From Deltaproteobacteria bacterium (GTDB lineage: Bacteria; Myxococcota_A; UBA9160; UBA6930): DNA of 64,000 bases. How positions within the stretch are numbered: position 1 is the first letter of the stretch; every line of letters begins with the position of its first letter. The position numbers and the translations under genes were made by a program. Positions 26,649 to 35,323 of the stretch are shown one piece after another. The notes under the pieces are model-generated. The model was not told the origin of the DNA. It saw only the letters and a program-made list of their open reading frames with translations, and ran no database searches. The DNA is taken from assembly GCA_029261795.1 (NCBI GenBank), contig JAJDAP010000060.1:1-64000 (forward strand), given 5' to 3'.

Positions 26649-26691
26649 GGCCCGGGAGGGTATCACTCCGCGCGTGGTAGGATCGCGTGCA

Positions 26692-27297
26692 ATGGATGGC
26701 ATTCACGACCTCGGCGGCAAGCACGGCTTCGGCGGTTCGCTCGAGGAACGCGACGAAGCCGAGTTCCATGCGCTGTGGGAGCCACGCGTCCGCGCCATCG
26801 CGGGTCTGATGATCGGTCAGGGCTGCTTCAACGTGGATGCCTTCCGCCACGCGATCGAGCGACTCGACCCGGTTGCCTACCTCGGCGATGGCTACTTCGG
26901 TCGTTGGCTAGGCGCCGTCGAGAAGCTGGTCGAGGAAGCCGACCGGCGGCCGCGCCCGGGCCTTTTCCCCGATACGTCCACACTGCGGGTGATCGACGAG
27001 CCGCCCAGATATGCGCCGGGCGATGAAGTCGTCACGCGCAAACTCCATCGCTCAGGCCACACCCGCTTGCCCGGCTACGCCCGCGGTTGCCAAGGGACCG
27101 TCGCGCTCTGGCATGGCGCCTGGGTTTTCCCCGACACCCACGCCCATGGCGAGGGCGAGAACCCGCAGCACGTCTACGCCGTCCGCTTCGATGCGCGCGA
27201 GCTCTGGGGTGACGCTGCCGAAGCCGGAACCAGCGTCCACGTCGATCTGTTCGAGAGCTATCTCGCTCCGAGGCCCCGCTTCGAGGTGCCCGCATGA
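26692..27297 (+). CDS. nthB: Nitrile hydratase beta subunit
   Basis: Beta subunit (201 residues) of nitrile hydratase, which hydrates nitriles to amides. The N-terminus [14 protein letters not shown] is the family hallmark. [17 protein letters not shown] motifs (here [16 protein letters not shown]) and [14 protein letters not shown] are the C-terminal SH3-like barrel signatures. It comes first in a beta-alpha-accessory operon, the order found in cobalt-type enzymes such as those of Rhodococcus rhodochrous J1. The stop overlaps the alpha start as ATGA. Confidence 0.93.
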   Translation: MDGIHDLGGKHGFGGSLEERDEAEFHALWEPRVRAIAGLMIGQGCFNVDAFRHAIERLDPVAYLGDGYFGRWLGAVEKLVEEADRRPRPGLFPDTSTLRVIDEPPRYAPGDEVVTRKLHRSGHTRLPGYARGCQGTVALWHGAWVFPDTHAHGEGENPQHVYAVRFDARELWGDAAEAGTSVHVDLFESYLAPRPRFEVPA

Positions 27298-27893
27298 GTG
27301 ACCACGACCACGCACCGGATCCCCTGGCGATCCGGGCCGAGGCCCTCGAGAAGCTCTTGACGGACCAGGGTCTGGTGACTGCGGAGGCCATCGAGGGCGT
27401 GATTCGCCACTACGCCGAAGATGTCGGCCCGATGAACGGCGCCCGGGTCGTCGCGCGCGCCTGGACCGATCCGGCCTACCGGGAACGACTTCTCGAGAAC
27501 GGCCGCGAGGCCATCGCCGAGCTCGGCTTCGGCGGAGCGCAGGGCGAACGCCTGGTCGTGGTGGAGAACGAACCTCAGGTGCATAACGTCGTGGTCTGCA
27601 CGTTATGCTCCTGTTATCCGTGGCCGGTGCTAGGCTTGCCTCCGAGCTGGTACAAGGATCCGGCCTATCGTTCACGGGTCGTGCGCGAGCCTCGCGCGGT
27701 GCTTCGAGAGTTCGGACTCGAGCTGCCGGACGAGACGGAAGTTCGCGTGTGGGATTCGAGTGCCGAGATCCGCTACATGGTGCTCCCCCAGCGACCCGTC
27801 GGGACCGAATCGCTTTCCGAGGCGGATCTGGCGCCACTCGTGAGCCGCGACGCCATGATCGGTGTGGCCCAGGTGGAGGCGAACCGTGAGTGA
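27294..27893 (+). CDS. nthA: Nitrile hydratase alpha subunit, cobalt type
   Basis: Alpha subunit (199 residues) carrying the metal centre. The motif VCTLCSC (Cys102, Cys105, Ser106, Cys107) has Thr at the second position, the established mark of cobalt rather than iron enzymes; two of the cysteines are normally oxidised to sulfinic and sulfenic acids. [19 protein letters not shown] and [15 protein letters not shown] are further family signatures. Start ATG overlaps the nthB stop, and the stop overlaps the accessory gene by 8 bp, so the three are translationally coupled. No amidase or cobalt transporter lies nearby. Confidence 0.95.
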   Translation: MSDHDHAPDPLAIRAEALEKLLTDQGLVTAEAIEGVIRHYAEDVGPMNGARVVARAWTDPAYRERLLENGREAIAELGFGGAQGERLVVVENEPQVHNVVVCTLCSCYPWPVLGLPPSWYKDPAYRSRVVREPRAVLREFGLELPDETEVRVWDSSAEIRYMVLPQRPVGTESLSEADLAPLVSRDAMIGVAQVEANRE

Positions 27894-28224
27894 GATCGAC
27901 CAGCTGCTTCCGGATGAAGACGCTGGCGCACCGCCGCGTAGCAACGGGGAGATCGTGTTCGAGGCGCCCTGGGAGAGCCGCGTTTTCGGTCTGACCCTTG
28001 CCCTTCACGATGCCGGTCGCTTCGAATGGCCGGAGTTCCAGTTCGCCTTGATCACAGCGATCGCGCGGCACGAAAAGAGCGTGGAGCCGGAGGCCTATCA
28101 CTACTGGGGCTGCTGGCTCGAGGCCTTCCGGGCGGTCGCTTCGCAGAAGGGGTGGCTCACGGAAGCCGCGTTGTCCGGCCTCGAATCCGAACTCGCGGCG
28201 CGTCCACACGGTCACGACCACTGA
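27886..28224 (+). CDS. Nitrile hydratase accessory/activator protein (P14K-type)
   Basis: A 112-residue small protein of the kind that inserts or exchanges metal-loaded alpha subunit in cobalt nitrile hydratases. It contains [27 protein letters not shown] and WLEAFRAV, typical of the beta-N-terminus-like accessory family. The C-terminus ends in a His-rich HGHDH that could hold metal, an unproven idea. The GTG at 27886 is preceded by GGAGG (27875-27879) at 6 nt, so it is preferred over an upstream ATG in the same frame. Confidence 0.88.
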   Translation: MSEIDQLLPDEDAGAPPRSNGEIVFEAPWESRVFGLTLALHDAGRFEWPEFQFALITAIARHEKSVEPEAYHYWGCWLEAFRAVASQKGWLTEAALSGLESELAARPHGHDH

Positions 28225-28250
28225 GGGGCCGATTCTTCATCCCTGGTTGC

Positions 28251-29084
28251 GTGGCGGTCCTGGCCGGGGCTCTCGCCATCGCGGCGCCCGCGGCGGCAAC
28301 CTGGTCGATCGTGGCCGTCGATGCCGAGACACGAGAAGTGGGCATCGCCGGCGCGTCCTGCATCGGCGGGGTCGAGATCATCGCCGGCGTGATGCCGGGC
28401 CACGGGGTCATCGCCGCCCAGGCGTTTGCGAACGTCGAGGCGCGGGATCTCGCCCGAGACCGGTTTGCCGCCGGCGACTCACCGGCAGAGGTCTTGACCG
28501 AAATCACCGACCCCGCCTGGGACCCGTCCCGTTGGTACGACGTGTTAGGCGGGGGCTCCCGCCGACAGTACGGCTTGGCGAGCTTGGATCCGTCTCCGGA
28601 TCAAGAGACGTTTACGGGCTCGGATACCAGCGCCTGGGCTGGTGGGCGAACAGGCGCGGGCGTCGCGGTCGCCGGGAATCTGCTCTACGGCCCCGAGGTC
28701 GTAGACCGGGCGCTGGCCGCGTTTGGCGCCCCGGCGGGTGCCTGCGAGCCACGGCTGGCAGATCGGCTGCTGAGTGCGCTCGCCGCCGGCGGGGAAGCGG
28801 GCGGTGATCGCCGCTGTGAGCCCCAGGTCGCTGCCCTGTCCGCGTTCCTCGAGGTCGCAGCGCCGTCGGATCTCGTCGGCGAGTCTTCGCTGCGGCTGAT
28901 CGTCCCGCTGGAGGACGAAAGCGAGAACAGCTTCGCGGTCCAGGTTTGGCGGCTGTTCGTTTCGAAATCGGGCACCGCCGGCGACAATCCCGTGAGGAAG
29001 CTGCGCGGGCGCTACCTGGAAACGTCGGGGGGTGCCGCCTGCCTCTTCGACTTCGCGACCGGCGCCTATCAACCGGCGCCGTGA
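28251..29084 (+). CDS. Exported DUF1028 protein (predicted Ntn-hydrolase fold)
   Basis: A 277-residue protein: a hydrophobic leader (VLAGALAIAAPAAA) then a DUF1028 domain beginning at TWSIVAVD, where the Thr would be the N-terminal residue after leader cleavage. That resembles self-processed Ntn hydrolases. Other family marks are GVMPGHGVIAAQAFAN, a shortened RQYGLASLD and GVAVAGNLLYG. The start is uncertain. The GTG at 28251 lacks a basic n-region, while a CTG at 28221 overlapping the accessory-gene stop would supply one (RGRFF). It lies at the end of the nitrile hydratase operon but its role is unknown. Confidence 0.75.
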   Translation: MAVLAGALAIAAPAAATWSIVAVDAETREVGIAGASCIGGVEIIAGVMPGHGVIAAQAFANVEARDLARDRFAAGDSPAEVLTEITDPAWDPSRWYDVLGGGSRRQYGLASLDPSPDQETFTGSDTSAWAGGRTGAGVAVAGNLLYGPEVVDRALAAFGAPAGACEPRLADRLLSALAAGGEAGGDRRCEPQVAALSAFLEVAAPSDLVGESSLRLIVPLEDESENSFAVQVWRLFVSKSGTAGDNPVRKLRGRYLETSGGAACLFDFATGAYQPAP

Positions 29085-29096
29085 AGCGATCCCCGA

Positions 29097-30146
29097 TCAC
29101 GGGCTGAACAAGTCGAGCTGGTTGCGAGCGCCCGGGATCCGAAAGTGCCGCGTTTCGAGTTCGGGCAACCGCTCGGCGAGGCCGAACCTTCGCCGATAGA
29201 GATCGAAGACCTGTTCGAGGTGCGCCGCGTGATTGCCCGTTCCCCGTTGGCGGTCGCGGAAGTTCGGATCGTAGAGACGCCCGCCACGTAGGCCCCGCAG
29301 CTGGTTCAAGACCTTGGCCTTGCGCTCTGGATGGTGCTCCTCGAGCCAGTTCGCAAAGATGTCCTTCACGCCGTGGGGCAGCCGCAGGACCACGCGACCC
29401 GCGCTGCTGGCGCCGGCTTCGGCTGCGGCCCGCAGGATCGCGGGCGTCTCGTGATCGGTCAGTCCGGGGATGACCGGGGCCACCATCACGCCAACCGGAA
29501 TGCCGGCTTCGGCCAGTTTCGCGACGGCCGCGATCCGCTTCGAGGGTCGCGCGGCGCGCGGCTCCATGCGGTGCTGGAGCTTCGGGTCGAGGGTCGTGAT
29601 CGAGAGCATCACGGCCACGGCGCCGTGGCGAGCGAGCTCCTGGAAGACGTCGATGTCGCGCGTTACGAGCGCACTCTTGGTCAACACGGTTACGGGATTT
29701 CGGAACTCCGCCAGGACCTCGAGACAGCCACGCGTGATGCGAAGCTTCTGCTCGGTGGGCTGATACGGATCGGTCACGCCCGAGAACGCCAAGACCTGAG
29801 GCACCCATGACTTCTGCGTCAGGCGCTGGCGCAGCAACGTCGGCGCGCGGTGCTTGGCAAAGATCTTGGTTTCGAAGTCGAGTCCGGCCGAGAGCCCCAG
29901 GTACTCGTGGGTCGGTCTCGCGAAGCAGTAGGCGCAGGCGTGCTCACAGCCGCGATAGGGGTTGATGCTCGAGGCGAATCCCACGTCCGGGCTGTTGTTG
30001 GTCGCCACGATCGTACGAGATGGATCGGCAAACACCTCTGTCGGGACGTCGTGTTGAACGCGCTCCCAGGCTTCCTGGTCCGTGTTCTCGTAGTGCGTGG
30101 GATCGAAACGGTTCGCCGGGTTCGTCTTCGCTGCACGTGCGCGCAT
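29097..30146 (-). CDS. PA0069-family radical SAM protein (SplB-related)
   Basis: A 349-residue radical SAM protein. The cluster motif is CEHACAYC (Cys67, Cys71, Cys74). SINPYRGCEHACAYCFARPTHEYLG and VTDPYQPTEQKLRITRGCLEVL are signatures of the PA0069 group, relatives of spore photoproduct lyase with unknown substrate. The ATG at 30144-30146 is preceded by a possible promoter (TTGCAC, 17 bp, TACTTT) placing transcription almost at the start codon, and by a near-perfect palindrome. In Pseudomonas aeruginosa PA0069 is reported as part of the LexA regulon, so DNA-damage control is plausible here. Confidence 0.9.
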   Translation of the reverse strand: MRARAAKTNPANRFDPTHYENTDQEAWERVQHDVPTEVFADPSRTIVATNNSPDVGFASSINPYRGCEHACAYCFARPTHEYLGLSAGLDFETKIFAKHRAPTLLRQRLTQKSWVPQVLAFSGVTDPYQPTEQKLRITRGCLEVLAEFRNPVTVLTKSALVTRDIDVFQELARHGAVAVMLSITTLDPKLQHRMEPRAARPSKRIAAVAKLAEAGIPVGVMVAPVIPGLTDHETPAILRAAAEAGASSAGRVVLRLPHGVKDIFANWLEEHHPERKAKVLNQLRGLRGGRLYDPNFRDRQRGTGNHAAHLEQVFDLYRRRFGLAERLPELETRHFRIPGARNQLDLFSP

Positions 30147-30170
30147 GAAGCGAAAGTAAAGCGAAAATCC

Positions 30171-30186
30171 TTCAGGTGCAACTGAA
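30171..30186. promoter_or_regulatory. 16-bp near-perfect palindrome upstream of the radical SAM gene
   Basis: TTCAGGTGCAACTGAA matches its reverse complement at 14 of 16 positions. It overlaps the putative -35 (TTGCAC on the minus strand) of the PA0069-family gene, a typical repressor position. It does not match the LexA boxes I know from Escherichia, Bacillus or Geobacter. Confidence 0.5.
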
Positions 30187-30237
30187 TCCCAGGCCAGGAT
30201 CGCATATTCTCCGGAAATTCGGCCCGCCCGACGGCCC

Positions 30238-32814
30238 TCAGCCGAGCCACTTTCGGAGCGGGCGCTCGTTGCGCTCGTCGAACTGGATTCCGGCATCGAA
30301 ACGCTCGAGGGCCTGGCGCACGGTTCGCTGGCCCGTTGCCACCGGGTGCTCGCGGAAGAAGCGCGCCACGTCCTGGCGCCACGCCTTCGTGCCGAGTCCG
30401 GGGAGCGCTTCGATCGGACGGGTGACGAGCATCGGCGGGAGCCGCTTCTGGAGCTTCTTCCAGCGCTGCTTCATGAAAGTCCAGGTGGGAACGGCCGCCG
30501 CCGGGTTGGCGAGCAAACGCATCAACACCATGGCGACGTCCTGGGTCCCGACCGCGTCGGTGAGCGACATCTCGAGGGTACGTGCGATCAACACAGAATC
30601 GCGGAAGCTCGCGGTCGCGAACAACAGCCGACGTTCCTCCTGGGGTGTGGTGGCCCGCTTCGATTCGGCCAGGAAGCGCGCATAGAGGGCGGCGTCACCG
30701 TCACGCGCCCCGAGCGCGACGACGTCGCCGGCGAGGTTCGGCTCGAGGCTCGAACGCTTGCGCAGATAGGCGTCGCAGTGATGCGAAGCCGCCGCGAGGA
30801 TCTCGGCGTCCTCGCCGACCCGCCCGGCCAACGCCAACAACTGCGCTCGTCTCATGCGCGTGTGGTCGCTCTCTCCGCGTCGGGCCCTCCACCCCATTTC
30901 CCGAAATGCGGGTGCGAAGACAGCGCCGACCCGTTCGCGAAAGGCGCGCTCGCCCTCTTCACCGATCGTTCGCCCGGCGCTTCGCGCGCAGCTCGCGAGC
31001 GCTCCCGGCAGCGTGGCGAGCACATCCGGATCCTCCTCGTCGCAAAACGCCATGGCGAGCTCGAGGAACGTGCCGATCGGGGCTTCACCAGCACGCACGA
31101 TGGCCCATTGGTGTTCCAGCAACCCGAGTCGCTCGACCGGTTCCAGTCGAGCGCGTCCGCGCGCAAGCGCGCCTAGTTCCTTGGCATCGTGAAGGGGCCG
31201 GAAGAAGCCGCTCTCTTCGGCGTTCCCGTAGACGAAGGTCGTGGTGCCACGGCCCAGTTCGATCGCGCCGCTCTTGCGGGTGAGGAGCTCTCGCACGTTC
31301 CGCGTCGAGTTGCGCGTTGCCACACGAGCAACGAAGGGAATCGGCCAGGCGGGAGCCGGCGCGCGCTTGGTCTTGCGTTTCGCGGCCGAGGCATGAAAGC
31401 GGGCCTGTCGGTAGCGAAGCGTGTTGCCCTCGCGCTGAAGTCTCACCAGCGGGAACCCCGGTCGCTCGATCCATGCGCGCACGACCGGCTCGACGTCCTG
31501 GCCGGAGGCCTCGCCGAGCGCGTTCCAGAGGTCGGCCGCGACGGTGTTCGATTCCGCGTGGCGTCGGATGTAGCAGCGAACACCTTCCCGAAATACGTCG
31601 GCGCCCAGGTAGCGCTCGATCATGCGCACGACGCCGGCGCCTTTTTCGTAGGTGATCGCGTCGAAGTTCTCTGTCGCCTCTTCGGGGCTACGCACACGCG
31701 AGTAGATCGGGTGGGTCTCGTCGAGGGCGTCGAGCCCGAAGGCCATTGACTTGTGGTGTTGGAAGTCGCTCCACATGCGCCATTCGGGCTGCCAATCGTC
31801 GACGATCTGGAACGCCATCCAGGTGGCGAACGCCTCGTTCAGCCAGAGGTCGTCCCACCAGGCCATCGTCACCAGATCGCCGTACCACATGTGCGCGAGC
31901 TCGTGGCAGATCACCTCGGCGACGCGTTTCTTCTCATCGAAGGTGAGCGTCGCCGGGTCCGAGAGCAGCAGTGTTTCCCGGAAGAAGACCGCCCCGGCGT
32001 TCTCCATGGCGCCGGCCTCGAAATCCGGTGCCGCGACGAGATCCAGCTTCGCGTACGGGTAGGGGATGTCGAAATAACGTTCGAGACGCGCGAGCGTCTG
32101 TCTGGCGCACTCGAGGCCGAAGGCCGTGAGCTTCTCCTTGCCGGGAACGTGCCAGGTGCGGATCTCGGTCTTTCCGCAGCGGACGGGCTTCGAAGCGACC
32201 AGATCGCCGACGGCGAGCGCAAGCAGGTAGGTCGAAAGCAGCGGCGTGCGCTCGAAGTGGAGGGTCTTGCGGCCGTCGCCCGCGCGCTCTTCGCGCACGA
32301 CCGGGCCGTTCGAGATGACCGCATGCTTCTTGCCGGTGGTGACCGAGAGCTGGAAGCGAGCCTTGAACGAGGGCTCGTCGAAGCACGGGAAGAAGCGCCG
32401 CGCGTCCGTCGCCTCCAGTTGCGTGAACGCGTAAAGCCGCTTTCCGTCGCGGGCAGCGTAGAGGCCGCGTAGATCGCTGCGAAGCTTCGAGCGAAAGCTG
32501 AGCTGAAGCGTCGCTTCACCGGCCGGGATCGGCTCGTCGAAAACGATCTCGACGGTTTCTCGCTCGGGGTGTTTCACGACCCGCCCGCGTCGCAGTTTCC
32601 CCGAAACCTCGAGGCGGGGCTTCGATACCCGCATGTCGTCTGCATGGAGTTCGATCGAGGTTCTTCGGCGAGCCAGAACGAGGCGGTGGCGCACCTCGCC
32701 GTGGTAGGCCTCGCCGCGGGTCGGATCGACTTCGACGTGGAGATCGACCTCGCTGGGTCGGACGTCCCTCCGAAGTCGATAGGTGGTTCGCTTCGGCCCC
32801 GCCGCATCGCGCAT
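30238..32814 (-). CDS. M1-family zinc aminopeptidase
   Basis: An 858-residue metallo-aminopeptidase that removes N-terminal residues from peptides. GAMEN exopeptidase motif at 268-272, zinc site HELAH at 304-308 with the third ligand Glu327 (NEAF), and the catalytic Tyr region ITYEKGAGVVRMIE. The C-terminal helical ERAP1-like domain is full length, so this is a complete ERAP/aminopeptidase-N type enzyme. There is no signal peptide; it is probably cytoplasmic. The ATG follows a GGGGGAG ribosome binding site. Confidence 0.93.
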   Translation of the reverse strand: MRDAAGPKRTTYRLRRDVRPSEVDLHVEVDPTRGEAYHGEVRHRLVLARRRTSIELHADDMRVSKPRLEVSGKLRRGRVVKHPERETVEIVFDEPIPAGEATLQLSFRSKLRSDLRGLYAARDGKRLYAFTQLEATDARRFFPCFDEPSFKARFQLSVTTGKKHAVISNGPVVREERAGDGRKTLHFERTPLLSTYLLALAVGDLVASKPVRCGKTEIRTWHVPGKEKLTAFGLECARQTLARLERYFDIPYPYAKLDLVAAPDFEAGAMENAGAVFFRETLLLSDPATLTFDEKKRVAEVICHELAHMWYGDLVTMAWWDDLWLNEAFATWMAFQIVDDWQPEWRMWSDFQHHKSMAFGLDALDETHPIYSRVRSPEEATENFDAITYEKGAGVVRMIERYLGADVFREGVRCYIRRHAESNTVAADLWNALGEASGQDVEPVVRAWIERPGFPLVRLQREGNTLRYRQARFHASAAKRKTKRAPAPAWPIPFVARVATRNSTRNVRELLTRKSGAIELGRGTTTFVYGNAEESGFFRPLHDAKELGALARGRARLEPVERLGLLEHQWAIVRAGEAPIGTFLELAMAFCDEEDPDVLATLPGALASCARSAGRTIGEEGERAFRERVGAVFAPAFREMGWRARRGESDHTRMRRAQLLALAGRVGEDAEILAAASHHCDAYLRKRSSLEPNLAGDVVALGARDGDAALYARFLAESKRATTPQEERRLLFATASFRDSVLIARTLEMSLTDAVGTQDVAMVLMRLLANPAAAVPTWTFMKQRWKKLQKRLPPMLVTRPIEALPGLGTKAWRQDVARFFREHPVATGQRTVRQALERFDAGIQFDERNERPLRKWLG

Positions 32815-32966
32815 CGCTCGCTCCCCCTCGTTGGCGGGCAGGGTAGCGTCCAGGCCGGTGATTCTCCTGGGAGATGCTCACCGAACACGAAGATCCGGCG
32901 TCGCCGCGATCGATCGACGAATCACGGTAGGCTCAGTGGGCGCAGCGAAACAGGGAGGCGGACGCG

Positions 32967-33317
32967 ATGCCAGTCGAGAAACTCGGGATGGTGCTGTATC
33001 CGGTCGATGATCTGAGCAACGCGTTGGCGTTCTACCAGGAGGCACTGGGGCTGGCGCTCAAGGTCCGGGATGGTGATCGGTTCTGTGCCCTCGATGCCGG
33101 TGGCGCGACCCTGGCACTGGCCGCCGGCGACGAACGCGTGGCGAGCGGTCCGTGCGCATCCCTCGAGGTCGACGACGTCGACAGCGTGGTGGCAAGAATG
33201 ACCGCCGCTGGAGCGCAGATCGAACGCGCCGCCGAGGACGGTCCGCATGAGCGCCGAGCCTTGCTTCGAGACCCAGCCGGCAATCCCCTGGTCATCTATG
33301 GGCCATTGGCCGGTTAG
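32967..33317 (+). CDS. VOC (glyoxalase-like) family protein
   Basis: A 116-residue single vicinal-oxygen-chelate module (beta-alpha-beta-beta-beta twice). LGMVLYPVDDLSNALAFYQEALGL is the first half; LLRDPAGNPLVIYGP ends the second half. It could be a dioxygenase, lyase or binding protein; the metal-ligand pattern is not clear enough to say. The ATG is preceded by GGGAGGCGG. The stop overlaps that of the convergent MarR gene by 4 bp. Confidence 0.85.
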   Translation: MPVEKLGMVLYPVDDLSNALAFYQEALGLALKVRDGDRFCALDAGGATLALAAGDERVASGPCASLEVDDVDSVVARMTAAGAQIERAAEDGPHERRALLRDPAGNPLVIYGPLAG

Positions 33318-33766
33318 GCGGGTTCACGCGCGAGGTCTTCGAGCCGTCGGATCAGCGGTTCCGCGAAGCGGCTGAAGCGCTTCAGCTCGGCCGCGGGAAC
33401 CGGCCCCCAGGCGACTTCCAGCGCACGTCGGCGCGCTTCCCGGATTCGTTCCATGCGGCGGCATCCCTCGGCAGTGAGTGCATAGCGCCGCTGGCGCGCG
33501 TCCTCGGGATCAGGTCGGGCGCGCACCAGCCCCTGCTCCTGCAACTGGCGGAGGGTTCGAGAAACCGCCGCCGCCGAGCATTCGCGGTCGCGCGCGAACA
33601 TCGATGGCAGGAAGTGCTCGGTGGCGATCTCCTCGAGCACCCGCCATTGCGCCTCCGTGAGCCCGGCTTCGGCGGCGAGCTGACGCCGACGGAGCGCGAA
33701 GAGATCGGTCAGGGTCTGGAGCCGATCGACGGCGAGCAGGGTGGCAGCGGATTCGGATTCGCTCAT
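33314..33766 (-). CDS. MarR-family transcriptional regulator
   Basis: A 150-residue winged-helix MarR regulator. The DNA-binding part reads AGLTEAQWRVLEEIATE, CSAAAVSRTLRQLQEQGLVRA, and the wing DPEDARQRRYALTAEG. The start is taken as the ATG at 33764-33766. An upstream ATG (33785-33787) lies inside the TTAAC-N4-GTTAA operator and would add 7 residues. It is divergent from the SAM methyltransferase at 33844, which it probably represses together with itself. Confidence 0.9.
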   Translation of the reverse strand: MSESESAATLLAVDRLQTLTDLFALRRRQLAAEAGLTEAQWRVLEEIATEHFLPSMFARDRECSAAAVSRTLRQLQEQGLVRARPDPEDARQRRYALTAEGCRRMERIREARRRALEVAWGPVPAAELKRFSRFAEPLIRRLEDLAREPA

Positions 33767-33768
33767 GG

Positions 33769-33797
33769 TTGTCCAAATAGTTAACATAGGTTAAATA
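33769..33797 (+). promoter_or_regulatory. Promoter of the methyltransferase with embedded MarR-type operator
   Basis: TTGTCC (33769-33774), 17 bp, TAAATA (33792-33797) makes a reasonable sigma-70 promoter facing the methyltransferase. Between and overlapping these boxes is the palindrome TTAACATAGGTTAA (33781-33794), with perfect TTAAC/GTTAA arms. The AT-rich island stands out sharply from its GC-rich surroundings. Confidence 0.6.
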
Positions 33798-33843
33798 ATA
33801 AGTCCGGCGAAGATTTCACCCCGTCGCGAACCTGGAGCCTCTC

Positions 33844-34608
33844 ATGGATCTGAAGGACAGCGTCACGCGCCAATTCGGCGCCGTCGCAGCGAACTACGCC
33901 TCGAGTTTCACGCATGCCCAGGGGCCCGATCTCGATCGCCTGGTCGAGCGTGCCAGTGCCCTGGCGCCCCTGACAATGCTGGATGCCGGCTGTGGCGCCG
34001 GCCACACCGCGCTGGCCCTGGCCGCCCTCGGAATCCGAACCACCGCTCTCGACCTCACCCCGGAGATGCTCGACCAGGGCAGGGCCCTGGCCTGCGAGCG
34101 CGGCCTCGAGATCCGCTTCGATCTGGGCGACGTCGAGGAACTGCCCTACCCGGATGCCAGCTTCGATGCGGTGAGTTCGCGCCTGGCAGCACACCACTTC
34201 CCGAACCCGCGACGTGCCGTCTCCGAGTTCCTGCGCGTGTTGCGGCCGGGTGGCACCTTCTTGCTTTCGGACGTGGTCTCCTACCAAGAACCGTTGGCGG
34301 ACACCTTCCTGCAGACGATGGAGCTGCTTCGGGACCCCTCCCATGTTCGTGACCACCGCATCGACGAGTGGACCCGGATGATCGAGGAGGCCGGCGGTCG
34401 CGCTGCGCTGGTCGGATGTTGGCCACTGCTGCAGGGCTTCGACAGCTGGGTCGAGCGCATGCAGACGCCCGAACCCGAGGTGGTCGTCCTGCGACGAATG
34501 TTCGAGACCGCTTCAGCAGAGGCCCGCAGCGCACTCGAACTGGGAGAGGGAACGGAGCGCGGGTTCACCCTGACGGTCGCCCTGATCGAAGCTCAGCGGC
34601 TCGCTTGA
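33844..34608 (+). CDS. Class I SAM-dependent methyltransferase (UbiE/Methyltransf_11 type)
   Basis: A 254-residue methyltransferase. Motif I MLDAGCGAGHTALALA, motif II TALDLTPEMLDQGR, acidic loop GDVEELPYPDASFDAV, and the post-motif LRVLRPGGTFLLSDVV. The substrate is unknown; a small molecule is more likely than RNA given the family. The ribosome binding site is GGAG at 33834-33837. A divergent MarR regulator and a palindromic operator at its promoter suggest induction by a small, perhaps toxic, compound. Confidence 0.9.
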   Translation: MDLKDSVTRQFGAVAANYASSFTHAQGPDLDRLVERASALAPLTMLDAGCGAGHTALALAALGIRTTALDLTPEMLDQGRALACERGLEIRFDLGDVEELPYPDASFDAVSSRLAAHHFPNPRRAVSEFLRVLRPGGTFLLSDVVSYQEPLADTFLQTMELLRDPSHVRDHRIDEWTRMIEEAGGRAALVGCWPLLQGFDSWVERMQTPEPEVVVLRRMFETASAEARSALELGEGTERGFTLTVALIEAQRLA

Positions 34609-34823
34609 TCCCGGAGGGGCAAGGGAACGGCATTCTAGCGGCGCCAGCCGCGGTATGATGGCCGCCAATGGCTGGAAAGCGCCGGAAACGAAGCCGCTCG
34701 GCTGAGGTCATCCATTCCGGTCCCGACGGCGTACTCCTCCGACAGGCCGAATCGCTAGGACCCCGCCACGGGCGCGACCGGTGGTCGGTTCAGCGCCGCA
34801 CCGAAGGACCCTCGGAAGACCCC

Positions 34824-35318
34824 ATGCATCGGAGACTTTCCGCAATCGCACTGGCCGTGGCGTTGAGCGCCGCGATGGCCGGTTGTCAGAGCCCGTCCCG
34901 AGACGCGCTCGCGGATTCGCCGCAGGCACCGACGCCGCCCCGGCTCGGTTCGCGCGGACAGTTCCCTCCGGGTACCCGGGTCTTCGTGAATCACCGAGGC
35001 ACCGTCGTGCCGATCCAGGAGCCGGACTTCCACATGCGGGTCGCGCGGCGGGCCTATGCCCACGGCCGCTACGCGCTGGCCGCGAACGAGGTCGAGAAGG
35101 TTCGCGGTGGTGTCCGCTGGTTCGAAGAACGCTCGGGTGGTACCCGGCGCAAGCGTCTGGCAGAGGCCAGCCGAGCGCTGCACATGCTGGCGCGAGAGCT
35201 GCGCAAGCGCGAAGTCGATTCGATCCGGGTCCTCGACGGTGTCTTCCAGGACACGCTGCATGTGCTCGGCGACAGTCAAGCGGCCTCGTTCGAGGCGACG
35301 GAGCAAGCCGAGCGCTGA
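34824..35318 (+). CDS. Small lipoprotein of unknown function
   Basis: A 164-residue protein with a lipoprotein signal (MHRRLSAIALAVALSAAMAG then Cys). The mature part has a proline-rich linker, a short beta segment (GTRVFVNHRGTVVPIQEPD) and a long charged helical region (KRLAEASRALHMLARELRKREVD). I recognise no family. The ATG at 34824 is chosen because it starts the signal; upstream in-frame codons from 34668 encode a highly basic stretch that would mask it. It is convergent with PlsB. Confidence 0.7.
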   Translation: MHRRLSAIALAVALSAAMAGCQSPSRDALADSPQAPTPPRLGSRGQFPPGTRVFVNHRGTVVPIQEPDFHMRVARRAYAHGRYALAANEVEKVRGGVRWFEERSGGTRRKRLAEASRALHMLARELRKREVDSIRVLDGVFQDTLHVLGDSQAASFEATEQAER

Positions 35319-35323
35319 CCGGG

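Noticed and set aside
24939..26702. ATPase as part of an ABC transporter
   Set aside because: The motif pattern is that of PF09818; there is no permease and no ABC signature LSGGQ, so transport is not supported.
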